Of a stretch of 64,000 nt of DNA, positions 53,000 to 61,370 are shown piece by piece. The first letter of the stretch is position 1. Every line of letters starts with the position of its first letter. The position numbers were made by a program, and so were the translations under genes. Source of the stretch: JAZLFH01 sp045615705 (lineage in GTDB: Bacteria; Bacillota; Clostridia; UMGS1883); contig JAZLFH010000017.1 in assembly GCA_045615705.1 (NCBI GenBank), positions 1 through 64,000 of the forward strand, read 5' to 3'. Under the pieces are notes generated by a model that saw only the letters and a list, made by a program, of their open reading frames with translations, searched no databases and was not told where the DNA came from.

Positions 53000-54525
53000 A
53001 TAACAAACTCATAAAAACTGCCGGTTTTATGGCAATAGCCACCCTTCTTGCCAAGGTGTGTGCACTTCTTCGGGAAATGCTTATTGCTTACACATTTGCA
53101 GGCACATTTGAAAGCGATGCCTACTATGTCGCAACTCAAATCCCCACGACACTTTTTGATATGGTCATAGGCGGAGTTATTTCCGCATCTTTTATTCCGA
53201 TTTACAGCGGAGTTTTAAAAAATGACGGTAAAGAAAAGTCCAATACCTTTGCAAACAGATTTATAGGAATAGTTCTTTTTGCAACTTCTATCATCACCGT
53301 ACTCGGTATGGTTTTTGCAGGTAAATTGGTCTCCGTTCAAGCTCCTCTTTTTTCCGCAGAAGCACATGAATTGTGTACCAAACTGACTGCAATAATGTTT
53401 CCGATGCTTCTTTTTACGGCACTTGCGTTTTCATTTGTCGGGATACTTCAATCAAACGATGAATTTAACATTCCCGCACTTATAAGTCTTATTTCAAATG
53501 TAGCGGTTATCCTCTACTTTCCTCTTTTTTCAAAAAAATTCGGTATCGTAGGATTGTCGGTTTCAATGGTAATTGCATGGAGTCTTCAATGTGCGGTTCA
53601 AATCCCGTCCCTTAAAAAATTTGGTTTTAAATTTTTACCATCTCTTAAAATTGACGAAAATGTAAAGTCTGCACTTCTGCTTGCTCTTCCGATGCTTATA
53701 AGCACCTGGGTACAGCCTCTCTATTCGTTCGTAAACACTCGCCTTGCATCAGGTTTTTCCGGTGCGGTTTCATATCTTCAATATGCAAACAGAATTTATC
53801 TTGTCGCAACGGGTGTTTTTGCTTTTGTCGTTACAAATCTTGTCTTTCCGAAAATGTCCGGTGCAAATTCGGTAAATGACAAAGACGAAGAACAAAAACT
53901 TTTGGTAGGCTCGGTAAAAGCGGTTATGCTTGTAATCATTCCCGTGTGCCTTTTGGTGATCACTCTTTCTCGTCCGATAATTTCTATAATTTATGAGCGT
54001 GGCTCGTTTACTTCGGATATGACAGTCGTTACCGCCTCACTTCTTTCGGGATATTCGGTCGGTATGCTCTTTTTCTCGCTGAACGAACTTTTTTCAAAGA
54101 CATTTTTTTCAAGAAAAAACTCTAAAACTCCTATGATAAATGCCCTCATCAGTATGGTTTTTGATGTTATTTTTGCGGTAGTTTTAAATAGGTTCTTCCC
54201 GCTTTTCGGTTTGGCACTTGCAACGGCTCTCGCATCTTTTGTAAATGCACTTTTAAACTACTTGGCACTTAAAAGAAGCGGAAAAATCTTTTCAAAGTGC
54301 GATTTATATATGTTTTTAAAGACTGTCGCATCCGCTTTTATTTCCTTAGTTGCCGTTTTGACAGTTAAATTTTTCTTGGAAAAAGTTTTATCAACTTCCC
54401 TTATCGGAAATATTGTTTATTGCGGTGTATCTTCGGTCGTTCTTATCGTGGTTTACATAGTTATGTGTATTCTTTTTAAAATTGATGAGGTTACATCACT
54501 TTTCAGGAAGGAGGATTATAGTTGA
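52996..54525 (+). CDS. murJ: MurJ/MviN-family lipid-linked sugar flippase
   Basis: The 509-residue protein has 13-14 membrane helices and the MurJ pattern (ALLREMLIAYTFAGT, ESDAYYVATQIPT, ERGSFTSDMTVV). MurJ flips lipid II; MurJ-like proteins beside polymer genes may flip a different lipid-linked unit. The start is TTG 52996 with AAGGAGGG upstream, overlapping the csaB stop (TTGA). The setting, between csaB and a WaaL-like ligase, suggests a wall-polymer flippase. Confidence 0.9.
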   Translation: MNNKLIKTAGFMAIATLLAKVCALLREMLIAYTFAGTFESDAYYVATQIPTTLFDMVIGGVISASFIPIYSGVLKNDGKEKSNTFANRFIGIVLFATSIITVLGMVFAGKLVSVQAPLFSAEAHELCTKLTAIMFPMLLFTALAFSFVGILQSNDEFNIPALISLISNVAVILYFPLFSKKFGIVGLSVSMVIAWSLQCAVQIPSLKKFGFKFLPSLKIDENVKSALLLALPMLISTWVQPLYSFVNTRLASGFSGAVSYLQYANRIYLVATGVFAFVVTNLVFPKMSGANSVNDKDEEQKLLVGSVKAVMLVIIPVCLLVITLSRPIISIIYERGSFTSDMTVVTASLLSGYSVGMLFFSLNELFSKTFFSRKNSKTPMINALISMVFDVIFAVVLNRFFPLFGLALATALASFVNALLNYLALKRSGKIFSKCDLYMFLKTVASAFISLVAVLTVKFFLEKVLSTSLIGNIVYCGVSSVVLIVVYIVMCILFKIDEVTSLFRKEDYS

Positions 54526-56369
54526 TTTATAAAATAGCGGATAAATTTAAACTCTTATGGTTTAAACTTATATACTTTTATGACTCTTCTTTTTGCGAAA
54601 AGATAATTTCAAGTGTCTGCAATTTTTTCATAAGAGCATCAGAAAACAGTTTCATTTGTAATTTGTTTAAGTCAAAAGAAATAAACGAATTTTGGGAAAG
54701 TTCTGTATTCTTTAAAGTGCTTTACTCACCTGTAAGGCTTTGTGAATTATTTTACGAAAAAATCGGAAAAGACCTTAAAGAAAAAGCAAAAGAAAACTCT
54801 TTTATACTTTTTGTGAAAAACATTTTTTATATTTCTCTTTTAAATTTAGGCTTGGTTATTTTTTCAATTTCATTAGGCACTCTTATACCGTCCATACTTG
54901 TTAAGGACAAGTTCTCTGTTATCGTTTCGGCAATTTTTGTGTTTATTTCTTTACTCTTTATGATTTTAAAGAAAAACATGGTTACGGTGCTTTCAAACAG
55001 TCTTTTTCTCTCCTTTATAATAAAAAGCATCGGGTTTGATGTGCCAAAAGAAAAAGACGATTACAAAATTAAAAATCTTTATATCGTTTTACCTGTATTA
55101 TTTTTGGTATCCCTTTTCTTTTCATTTTTGAAGCCCGTTGTATTTACGGCAACTGTGCTTTTTGTTGTCGGATTCACATTCCTTTGTATCTATCCGGTAG
55201 TCGGAGCATTTATCTTTGTGTTTTTTGCACCCATCCTTCCCACTTTGGCGGTAGCAGGTCTTGTGGGCATTTGTATTTTGGCGTTTATCGTATCAATTCT
55301 TTTCGGAAGAAAATATCATGTTTCAAAGTTAAATTTCCCCATCGTTTTGTTTTTGGCAATTGCAACTGTTTCTACTCTTTTTGGAGTGGACAAGTATGAC
55401 GGGCTTAAAATTGTCGCAATTTACATTTTATTTGCACTCTCGTATTCAATCTTGGTAAGTAACATTAAAACCTTCTCGATGTGGAAATCTCTCTTGATAA
55501 CATTTACTATGAGTGCATTATTGGTTTCGCTCTACGGAATATATCAGAATTTTACGGTTTCAAGCACAACTTCTCTTTGGGTTGACCAAAATATGTTCTC
55601 CGGCATAGAAAAAAGAGTTTTCGCAACCTTGGACAATCCCAATATCTTAGGCGAATTTTTGATTTGTGCATTACCGGTTGCGTTTTCCGTTCTTTGTGCA
55701 TTTAAAGATATTTTTAAAAAATTTATATATACACTTGTAAATATAGCTATGTTCTTATGCCTTATCTATACTTGGTCAAGGGGTGCATGGCTTGGAGTTA
55801 TCTTGGCTTTGGGATTTTTCGTTCTTTTAAATGACCGGCGTTGGCTCATGATATGTTTTATCGGTCTTATTCTCACTCCGACAGTTCTTCCGCAAAACAT
55901 TCTTGAACGGTTTACAAGCATAGGTAACTTAAAAGATGAATCGAGTGCTTACCGTGTTTCTATATGGATTGCATCGTTCAGGCTTGCAAAAGATGTTATT
56001 TTAAGCGGAATAGGTGTCGGAAGCGGTGCTTTCAGTAAGATTTATCCCTCTTATGCCCTTGATGGAGCGGGATTTGCACTTCACGCACATAATTTTTTCA
56101 TTCAGTTGGTAGTCGAAATGGGAATTTGGGGATTGTTGTCTTTCTTCTATATAATTTTTTACGCATACAAACTGATATATAAAGGCATCAAAAACGGTAA
56201 ACAAATTCGCTTAGTGCTTTTGGGTGCAGGCGGTTCGTTGCTCGGGTTGATGTTTTCGGGAATGTTTGAAAATTTATGGTATAACTACCGAATGATTTTG
56301 GTATTTTTCATACTTCTTTCAATAATTTCAATAGGTTCTTCGGTAAAGGAGGACGATGATGTCAATTAA
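54522..56369 (+). CDS. O-antigen ligase/polymerase-like membrane protein (WaaL/Wzy family)
   Basis: The 615-residue membrane protein has about 12-13 helices and the Wzy_C region (FLCLIYTWSRGAWLGVILAL, then DESSAYRVSIWIASFRLAKD, GIGVGSGAFSKIYPSYA and HAHNFFIQLVVEMGIWG), with the arginine and histidine-rich outer loop of the family. It would join or polymerise lipid-linked sugars outside the membrane. The start is TTG 54522 with AGGAGG ahead, overlapping the murJ stop by 4 bases. An 80-residue N-terminal extension before the helices is unusual. Confidence 0.85.
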   Translation: MIYKIADKFKLLWFKLIYFYDSSFCEKIISSVCNFFIRASENSFICNLFKSKEINEFWESSVFFKVLYSPVRLCELFYEKIGKDLKEKAKENSFILFVKNIFYISLLNLGLVIFSISLGTLIPSILVKDKFSVIVSAIFVFISLLFMILKKNMVTVLSNSLFLSFIIKSIGFDVPKEKDDYKIKNLYIVLPVLFLVSLFFSFLKPVVFTATVLFVVGFTFLCIYPVVGAFIFVFFAPILPTLAVAGLVGICILAFIVSILFGRKYHVSKLNFPIVLFLAIATVSTLFGVDKYDGLKIVAIYILFALSYSILVSNIKTFSMWKSLLITFTMSALLVSLYGIYQNFTVSSTTSLWVDQNMFSGIEKRVFATLDNPNILGEFLICALPVAFSVLCAFKDIFKKFIYTLVNIAMFLCLIYTWSRGAWLGVILALGFFVLLNDRRWLMICFIGLILTPTVLPQNILERFTSIGNLKDESSAYRVSIWIASFRLAKDVILSGIGVGSGAFSKIYPSYALDGAGFALHAHNFFIQLVVEMGIWGLLSFFYIIFYAYKLIYKGIKNGKQIRLVLLGAGGSLLGLMFSGMFENLWYNYRMILVFFILLSIISIGSSVKEDDDVN

Positions 56370-57462
56370 ACTTATGCATGTGCTTACGGATTCAAATATC
56401 GGTGGTGCCGGTGTTTGGGTTGAAAACTTTTGTCGCTCATATAATAAAAATCTGTTTGACCTGGCGATTATTCTTCCCGAAAATTCACTCCTTATAAATC
56501 GTATTGAAAGTTTGGGTGTAAGAGTGATAAAAGCGTCAAATATTTCGGATAAGTCATTTTCTTTAAGCGGTGTTTTTGAACTTTTTAAAATTCTTAAAAA
56601 AGAAAAACCCGAACTTCTTCATACTCATTCGGGACTTTCCGCAAGGATTTCGGCAAAACTTTTAAATATTCCCGTGATTTCAACAAGGCATTGTCTTGAA
56701 GGCAACGCTTCGGGTGTAAAAAAACTTATGTACAGATTGTTTAACAACTTTTTAAGTAAAAACTTTATTGCCGTAAGCGAGTATGTGAAAAACGAACTAA
56801 TTGAAAGCGGAGTGAAAAAAGACAGAGTTTTTACTGTTTATAACGGAAGTTTTCCTCTAAAAGTGCTTTCCGAAGAAGAAATAAAAAATCTTAAAAAAGA
56901 TTACGGGTTTGGTGAAGAAAATATCATAATCGGCATTTGTGCAAGACTTGAAGATGTGAAAAATCACAAATTATTTATCGAGTCAGCAAAAAAAGCGTAT
57001 AAAAAATGCGATAAATTAAGGTTTTTAATAGTAGGCTCGGGAAGTCTTGAAGATGAATTAAAAAAAGAAAGCGAGCCTCTTTTAAGTAAAGGAATAATCG
57101 TGTTTTTAGGCAGACAAGACGATATCACACCGTTTATGAATGTGATAGATATTAACGCTTTAACTTCAAAAGAAGAAGCACTTTCACTTGCTCTTATTGA
57201 GGGATGTTCACTTAAAAAGCCTCCCGTATCTACAAACTCACACGGTCCCTGTGAAGTAATCGGTGAAAACTGCGGAATTATAGTTCCGAATTTCAATTCT
57301 GACGCATTAGAAGAGGCTTTCCTTAAACTATCGCTTGATAAAGAGTTGCGGCTTAATATGGGACAAAATGCTTATGATTACACCTTAGAAAAATTCAGTA
57401 TTGTAAAGATGCAAGAAACTCTTGAAAAAATATATTATGAAACGGCAGGGATTACAAAATGA
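56359..57462 (+). CDS. GT4-family glycosyltransferase
   Basis: The 367-residue protein shows N-terminal MHVLTDSNIGGAGVWVENF, the sugar-nucleotide part ICARLEDVKNHKLFI and NALTSKEEALSLALIEGC with the two acidic residues of the E-x7-E motif. It is a retaining glycosyltransferase of the GT-B fold. Two ATGs (56356, 56359) follow AAAGGAGG; the second has the better spacing. It begins inside the ligase gene. Confidence 0.9.
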   Translation: MSIKLMHVLTDSNIGGAGVWVENFCRSYNKNLFDLAIILPENSLLINRIESLGVRVIKASNISDKSFSLSGVFELFKILKKEKPELLHTHSGLSARISAKLLNIPVISTRHCLEGNASGVKKLMYRLFNNFLSKNFIAVSEYVKNELIESGVKKDRVFTVYNGSFPLKVLSEEEIKNLKKDYGFGEENIIIGICARLEDVKNHKLFIESAKKAYKKCDKLRFLIVGSGSLEDELKKESEPLLSKGIIVFLGRQDDITPFMNVIDINALTSKEEALSLALIEGCSLKKPPVSTNSHGPCEVIGENCGIIVPNFNSDALEEAFLKLSLDKELRLNMGQNAYDYTLEKFSIVKMQETLEKIYYETAGITK

Positions 57463-57920
57463 AAAAAGGATTAAAAATCGGTATTGCAGACATCTTAATA
57501 GTTGCATTTTTTATCGGTGTATTTTGCGGAGTGTACTACTTTTTAAATAACCGCTCCAAAACACAAAAAAGCACGGAACATTCTTCTGTTAGGGTAACTC
57601 TTGAAGTAAAAAAGGCTCGGGACGGTCTTTTTGAGGCAATAACTGTCGGAGATGAAATCTACGAAAAGGTCAACAATATTTATCTCGGAAAAATTGTTGA
57701 TAAAAGCATAACCGAAGCAAAAGAATACACAACCGATTCCATAAACGGCATTATGAAAGAAGAAATCGTTCCCCAACGCTACGATATTACGGTTACTTTT
57801 GAAGGTCCGCCGTCAGAATATTCAAAAATAGGTCATGAGCTAAGTGCTAAGGGAAAAGGATTTATGTGTAACGGCTATATCATCGGCTTAGAGGAGGAAA
57901 TTAAAAATGAAAATAATTGA
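57459..57920 (+). CDS. Small membrane-anchored DUF4330-like protein A
   Basis: The 153-residue protein has an N-terminal helix (GIADILIVAFFIGVFCGVYY) and an extracytoplasmic beta-rich domain with VGDEIYEKVNNIYLGKIVDK and EEIVPQRYDITVTFEG, parallel to the next gene. The function is unknown. The start overlaps the GT4 stop (ATGA). Its place in the operon suggests a role in moving or joining the polymer. Confidence 0.75.
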   Translation: MKKGLKIGIADILIVAFFIGVFCGVYYFLNNRSKTQKSTEHSSVRVTLEVKKARDGLFEAITVGDEIYEKVNNIYLGKIVDKSITEAKEYTTDSINGIMKEEIVPQRYDITVTFEGPPSEYSKIGHELSAKGKGFMCNGYIIGLEEEIKNENN

Positions 57921-58401
57921 TGGCAAGGGTAAACTTTTTGGTAAGGTAAGCCTTATTGATATTTTTATTATTCTTTTAATAATTGCCTCTGTTTTTATAG
58001 TTATTAATCGTTTTGGCGGAAACAATTCTTTTTCAGGTGCCGACAAAGAAATTACCTATACCATATTGGTTGAAGGTGTGCGTGAACCTACCTACAACGC
58101 TCTTACAGATGAAAAACATACGGCAATTACCGAAAAAGAGACCGGAAGGGAACTTGGTAACATCGTAAGTGTAGAAAAAAAGGACAGTTATATTCCCTCC
58201 TCTCTTGCAAACGGCGACTATAAACTTGTAAAAAACGAAGGTCGTTACGATTTAACCGTTACCGTAAAGGTTTACGGAAGCGAGGCTGTAAACAGTTACT
58301 ATGCGTCTTCCGGCAGACAGTTGATGGTTGGAGAGGACATTAACTTTACAAGCGAAATTTTAGAAACAAACGGCATTGTTACCTCTATAAAAACGGAATA
58401 A
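57907..58401 (+). CDS. Small membrane-anchored DUF4330-family protein B
   Basis: The 164-residue protein begins KIIDGKGKLFGKVSLIDI, a pattern I associate with DUF4330 proteins, then one helix (IFIILLIIASVFIVINRF) and an outer domain with EITYTILVEGVREPTYNAL and GRYDLTVTVKVYGSEAV. It is a paralogue of the preceding protein, with which it overlaps by 14 bases. GAGGAGG lies before the ATG. The family is often found near csaB as far as I recall, but has no known activity. Confidence 0.82.
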   Translation: MKIIDGKGKLFGKVSLIDIFIILLIIASVFIVINRFGGNNSFSGADKEITYTILVEGVREPTYNALTDEKHTAITEKETGRELGNIVSVEKKDSYIPSSLANGDYKLVKNEGRYDLTVTVKVYGSEAVNSYYASSGRQLMVGEDINFTSEILETNGIVTSIKTE

Positions 58402-58405
58402 TAAG

Positions 58406-58441
58406 AATAATAAAAAGGGCTAAATAGCCCTTTTTATTATT
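58406..58441. terminator. Terminator of the csaB operon and of the 58-residue gene
   Basis: AATAATAAAAAGGGCT pairs for 16 bp with AGCCCTTTTTATTATT across AAAT. The last codon and stop of the convergent gene are inside the stem. Confidence 0.9.
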
Positions 58442-58613
58442 CGTCCTCCGGGAACCTTGAATTTTCATACCATAGAGGCATAAACTCTATGTTTCTCATA
58501 TTGTCTTGCGGATATAATGCAGGACTTGTCTGGCTCATCGGTAAAAGTCCCAAATCGGCAAGCCTTTCGCACTCTACCATATAAGTTATGTACGCATATT
58601 TTGTATTATCCAT
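58437..58613 (-). CDS. 58-residue acidic protein of unknown family
   Basis: The minus-strand frame reads MDNTKYAYITYMVECERLAD, then LGLLPMSQ, ALYPQDNMRNIEFMPLWYEN and SRFPEDE. AGGGAG 7 bases before ATG 58613 is a good ribosome site but lies in the hairpin at 58614-58659. The codon pattern, ribosome site and the terminator at its end argue for a real gene. I do not recognise it. It follows tatD, 46 bases downstream. Confidence 0.65.
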   Translation of the reverse strand: MDNTKYAYITYMVECERLADLGLLPMSQTSPALYPQDNMRNIEFMPLWYENSRFPEDE

Positions 58614-58659
58614 AAAAACACTCCCTCAAATTCAGTATATGAATAAAGGGAGTGTTTTG
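58614..58659 (-). terminator. Two-part hairpin before the 58-residue gene, containing its ribosome site
   Basis: AAAACACTCCCT (58615-58626) pairs with AGGGAGTGTTTT (58647-58658), and inside it ATTCA (58630-58634) pairs with TGAAT (58640-58644). On the minus strand a T-tract and then ATG follow. The stem starts one base after the tatD stop. Confidence 0.82.
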
Positions 58660-59436
58660 TTACACAATGCCGTAAAATCTTTTTGCGTTTTTTGTCGTCA
58701 TTTCAATAATGTCTTCTGCATCACATTCTCTAATATCTGCTATTCTTTTTGCCGTATGGTAGATGTAATGAGATGAATTTCTCTTTCCCCTGTACGGTTC
58801 CGGCGTGAGATAGGGAGAATCCGTTTCAATTAAAAGCCTGTCATTCGGTACATACTTTGCCACTTCCACTGCGTTTTTTGCATTTTTAAAGGTTACTACT
58901 CCGCCCAATGAAACGCTCATACCTAAGTTTAAAACTAATTTTAAAGTTTCCTTATTTCCTGAAAAACAGTGCATAAGCCCGTTTAGTTCTTTTCCGGCAT
59001 TTTTTAAAGTGTTAAGGCAGTCAAAAAACGCATCTCTCTCGTGTACTACAAAAGGCAAATTGTTTTCATTTGCAAATAATATCTGCTCGTAAAACCTTCT
59101 TTTTTGTGCCTCTTTTTGCTTTTCGTCATAATCGTAATGATAGTCAAGCCCTATTTCTCCTATGGCGACTGTTTTTTTATCGGCACAAAGTTTTTTAAGT
59201 TCATCAAAATCGCTGTCCTTCATCTCGTATGCATTTTCGGGATGCACTCCGACAGCCGAATAGATAACATCATATTTTTTTGCAAGTTCTGTGCTTTTTT
59301 TACTCGATTTGATATCGCATCCTGCATTTACTACATATCCGACCCTGCTTTGTTTCAGGGTTTTTATAACTGTATCTCGGTCTGAATCAAAAGCCTCATC
59401 ATCAAAGTGTGCATGAGCGTCAAAAATAAGTTCCAA
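58660..59436 (-). CDS. TatD-family metal-dependent hydrolase (nuclease)
   Basis: The 258-residue TIM-barrel hydrolase has FDAHAHFDDEAF at the N-terminus, GEIGLDYHYDYD, HERDAFFD, MHCFSG and ETDSPYLTPEPYRGKRN, the metal-binding set of the TatD family. Members are 3'-5' DNA or RNA nucleases. It is 1 base after metG, a common pairing in Firmicutes. Confidence 0.94.
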   Translation of the reverse strand: MELIFDAHAHFDDEAFDSDRDTVIKTLKQSRVGYVVNAGCDIKSSKKSTELAKKYDVIYSAVGVHPENAYEMKDSDFDELKKLCADKKTVAIGEIGLDYHYDYDEKQKEAQKRRFYEQILFANENNLPFVVHERDAFFDCLNTLKNAGKELNGLMHCFSGNKETLKLVLNLGMSVSLGGVVTFKNAKNAVEVAKYVPNDRLLIETDSPYLTPEPYRGKRNSSHYIYHTAKRIADIRECDAEDIIEMTTKNAKRFYGIV

Positions 59437-59437
59437 T

Positions 59438-61357
59438 TTATCTCACCTGTGAGCCGAGAGGCATATCCTTATCGGGATTTACGATGCTTATATCTTTTTC
59501 ATTTGCAGCACAAAGAATCATTCCGCAAGATTCAACACCGCGAAGTTTTACAGGCTTTAAGTTAACTATTACAATAACTTTTTTCCCGATCATTTCTTCT
59601 GTTGAGTAGTTCTTGGCTATTCCAGAAACAATTTGTCTTTTTTCGTATCCCAAGTCCACTTTTAACTTGTAAAGTTTGTCTGCCCCTTCAATTTTTTCGC
59701 ACTCTGTAACTTTTCCGAGGCGGAGGTCGATTTTTTCAAAATCTTCCATTGTAATTTCGTCTTTCTCATCTGGTTTTTCTGTCTTTTGTGCTGATTTTTG
59801 AAGCATTGCAAGTTCTTCTAATTCCTTTTCTTGGTCAAGGCGAGGAAAAAGAGGTTCGCCTTTTTTAACCGTGAAGTTTTCCCCTATTGAACCGAAATTG
59901 AGTGCAGAGTCAAATCCAAGTCTTTTTGCACCCATTCTTTCAAGCATTTTATCTGATGTGTCGGGCATTACGGGAGTTATTAACTCTGCAATTATCCTGA
60001 TTGTTTCTGCCAAATTATAAAGCACGCAGGCAAGTCTTTTCTTTTTACTCTCGTCCTTAGCAAGTGCCCAAGGCATAGTTTCATCAATATACTTGTTTGC
60101 CCTTGAAACAAGTTTCCAAATTTCAGAAAGTGCCTGCGAAAACTGAAATGTATCCATGTTTTCACATACGGAAACAGAAACTTCTTTTGAAAGTTTTATA
60201 AACGAAGCATCTTCATCGCCTTCTTCTCTTTCTTTCGGAAGTGTTCCGCCAAAGTATTTTTCTATCATACTCTCTGTTCTCGAAACAAGATTTCCGAGGT
60301 CGTTTGCCAAGTCGGAATTTATTCTTGATATAAGTGCTTCATTTGAAAATGTACCGTCTGCACCAAAAGGCATCTCTCTCATTAAGAAATATCTCAGTGC
60401 ATCAACTCCGTATCTCTCCGCTAAAATAACCGGGTCAACAACATTTCCCTTAGATTTACTCATCTTTCCGCCGTCAAGGAGCAACCAGCCATGCCCGTAA
60501 ACCTGTTTCGGGAGCGGAAGATCAAGTGCCATAAGCATTGCCGGCCAAATAATAGAGTGGAAACGAACAATTTCTTTTCCCACGAGGTGTAAATCTGCGG
60601 GCCAAAACTTTTCAAAATCCGACTCGTCATCCGAAAAAGCACCAAGTGCGGTTATATAGTTTGAAAGTGCATCAATCCAGACATACGCTACATGTTTTGG
60701 GTCAAATTCAACAGGTACACCCCAATCAAAAGTCGTCCTTGAAACGCATAAATCATCAAGTCCCGGAATCAAAAAGTTATTTAACATCTCGTTCTGTCTT
60801 GATGGTGGTTGTAAAAAATCGGGATTATTTTTTATCAAATCAATTAATCTGTCCTGGTACTTTGAAAGGCGGAAAAAGTAACTTTCTTCACGCGTCTTTT
60901 CAACCGGTCTGTCGCAGTCGGGACATTTGCCGTTCTTTAACTGATGCTCTGTCCAAAAAGCTTCACAAGGAGTACAATACCAGCCTTCATACTCACTCTT
61001 GTATATATCGCCTTTTTCATAAAGTTTATTAAAGATTTTTTGTACAGCCTTCTCGTGCATTTCGTCAGTTGTACGAATAAAGCGGTCATTGGAAATATTC
61101 ATAAGTTTCCACAAATCTTTAATTCCCGCTACTACCTCGTCAACATATTCTTTCGGTGTAACGCCTTTTTCCTCTGCTATTCTTTGAATTTTTTGACCAT
61201 GCTCGTCAGTTCCGGTCAAAAACATAACATCATAGCCTTTTGACCGTTTGTACCTTGCTATTGAATCTGCCGCAACAGTACAATAAGTATGCCCTATGTG
61301 AAGTTTATCACTCGGATAATAAATAGGGGTTGTTATATAAAATTTTTCTTTTGTCAT
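59438..61357 (-). CDS. metG: Methionyl-tRNA synthetase
   Basis: The 639-residue enzyme has the HIGH-type HIGHTYC motif, a zinc finger with CTPCEAFW and CPDCDRP, GGKMSKSKGNVV, an anticodon-binding helical domain, and a C-terminal tRNA-binding (Trbp111-like) domain from about residue 540. No T-box leader is present; the upstream gene ends 13 bases before. GAGGAGG before ATG 61357 fixes the start and abuts the TGA of the CDF gene. Confidence 0.96.
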   Translation of the reverse strand: MTKEKFYITTPIYYPSDKLHIGHTYCTVAADSIARYKRSKGYDVMFLTGTDEHGQKIQRIAEEKGVTPKEYVDEVVAGIKDLWKLMNISNDRFIRTTDEMHEKAVQKIFNKLYEKGDIYKSEYEGWYCTPCEAFWTEHQLKNGKCPDCDRPVEKTREESYFFRLSKYQDRLIDLIKNNPDFLQPPSRQNEMLNNFLIPGLDDLCVSRTTFDWGVPVEFDPKHVAYVWIDALSNYITALGAFSDDESDFEKFWPADLHLVGKEIVRFHSIIWPAMLMALDLPLPKQVYGHGWLLLDGGKMSKSKGNVVDPVILAERYGVDALRYFLMREMPFGADGTFSNEALISRINSDLANDLGNLVSRTESMIEKYFGGTLPKEREEGDEDASFIKLSKEVSVSVCENMDTFQFSQALSEIWKLVSRANKYIDETMPWALAKDESKKKRLACVLYNLAETIRIIAELITPVMPDTSDKMLERMGAKRLGFDSALNFGSIGENFTVKKGEPLFPRLDQEKELEELAMLQKSAQKTEKPDEKDEITMEDFEKIDLRLGKVTECEKIEGADKLYKLKVDLGYEKRQIVSGIAKNYSTEEMIGKKVIVIVNLKPVKLRGVESCGMILCAANEKDISIVNPDKDMPLGSQVR

Positions 61358-61370
61358 TTTATGTTCCTCC

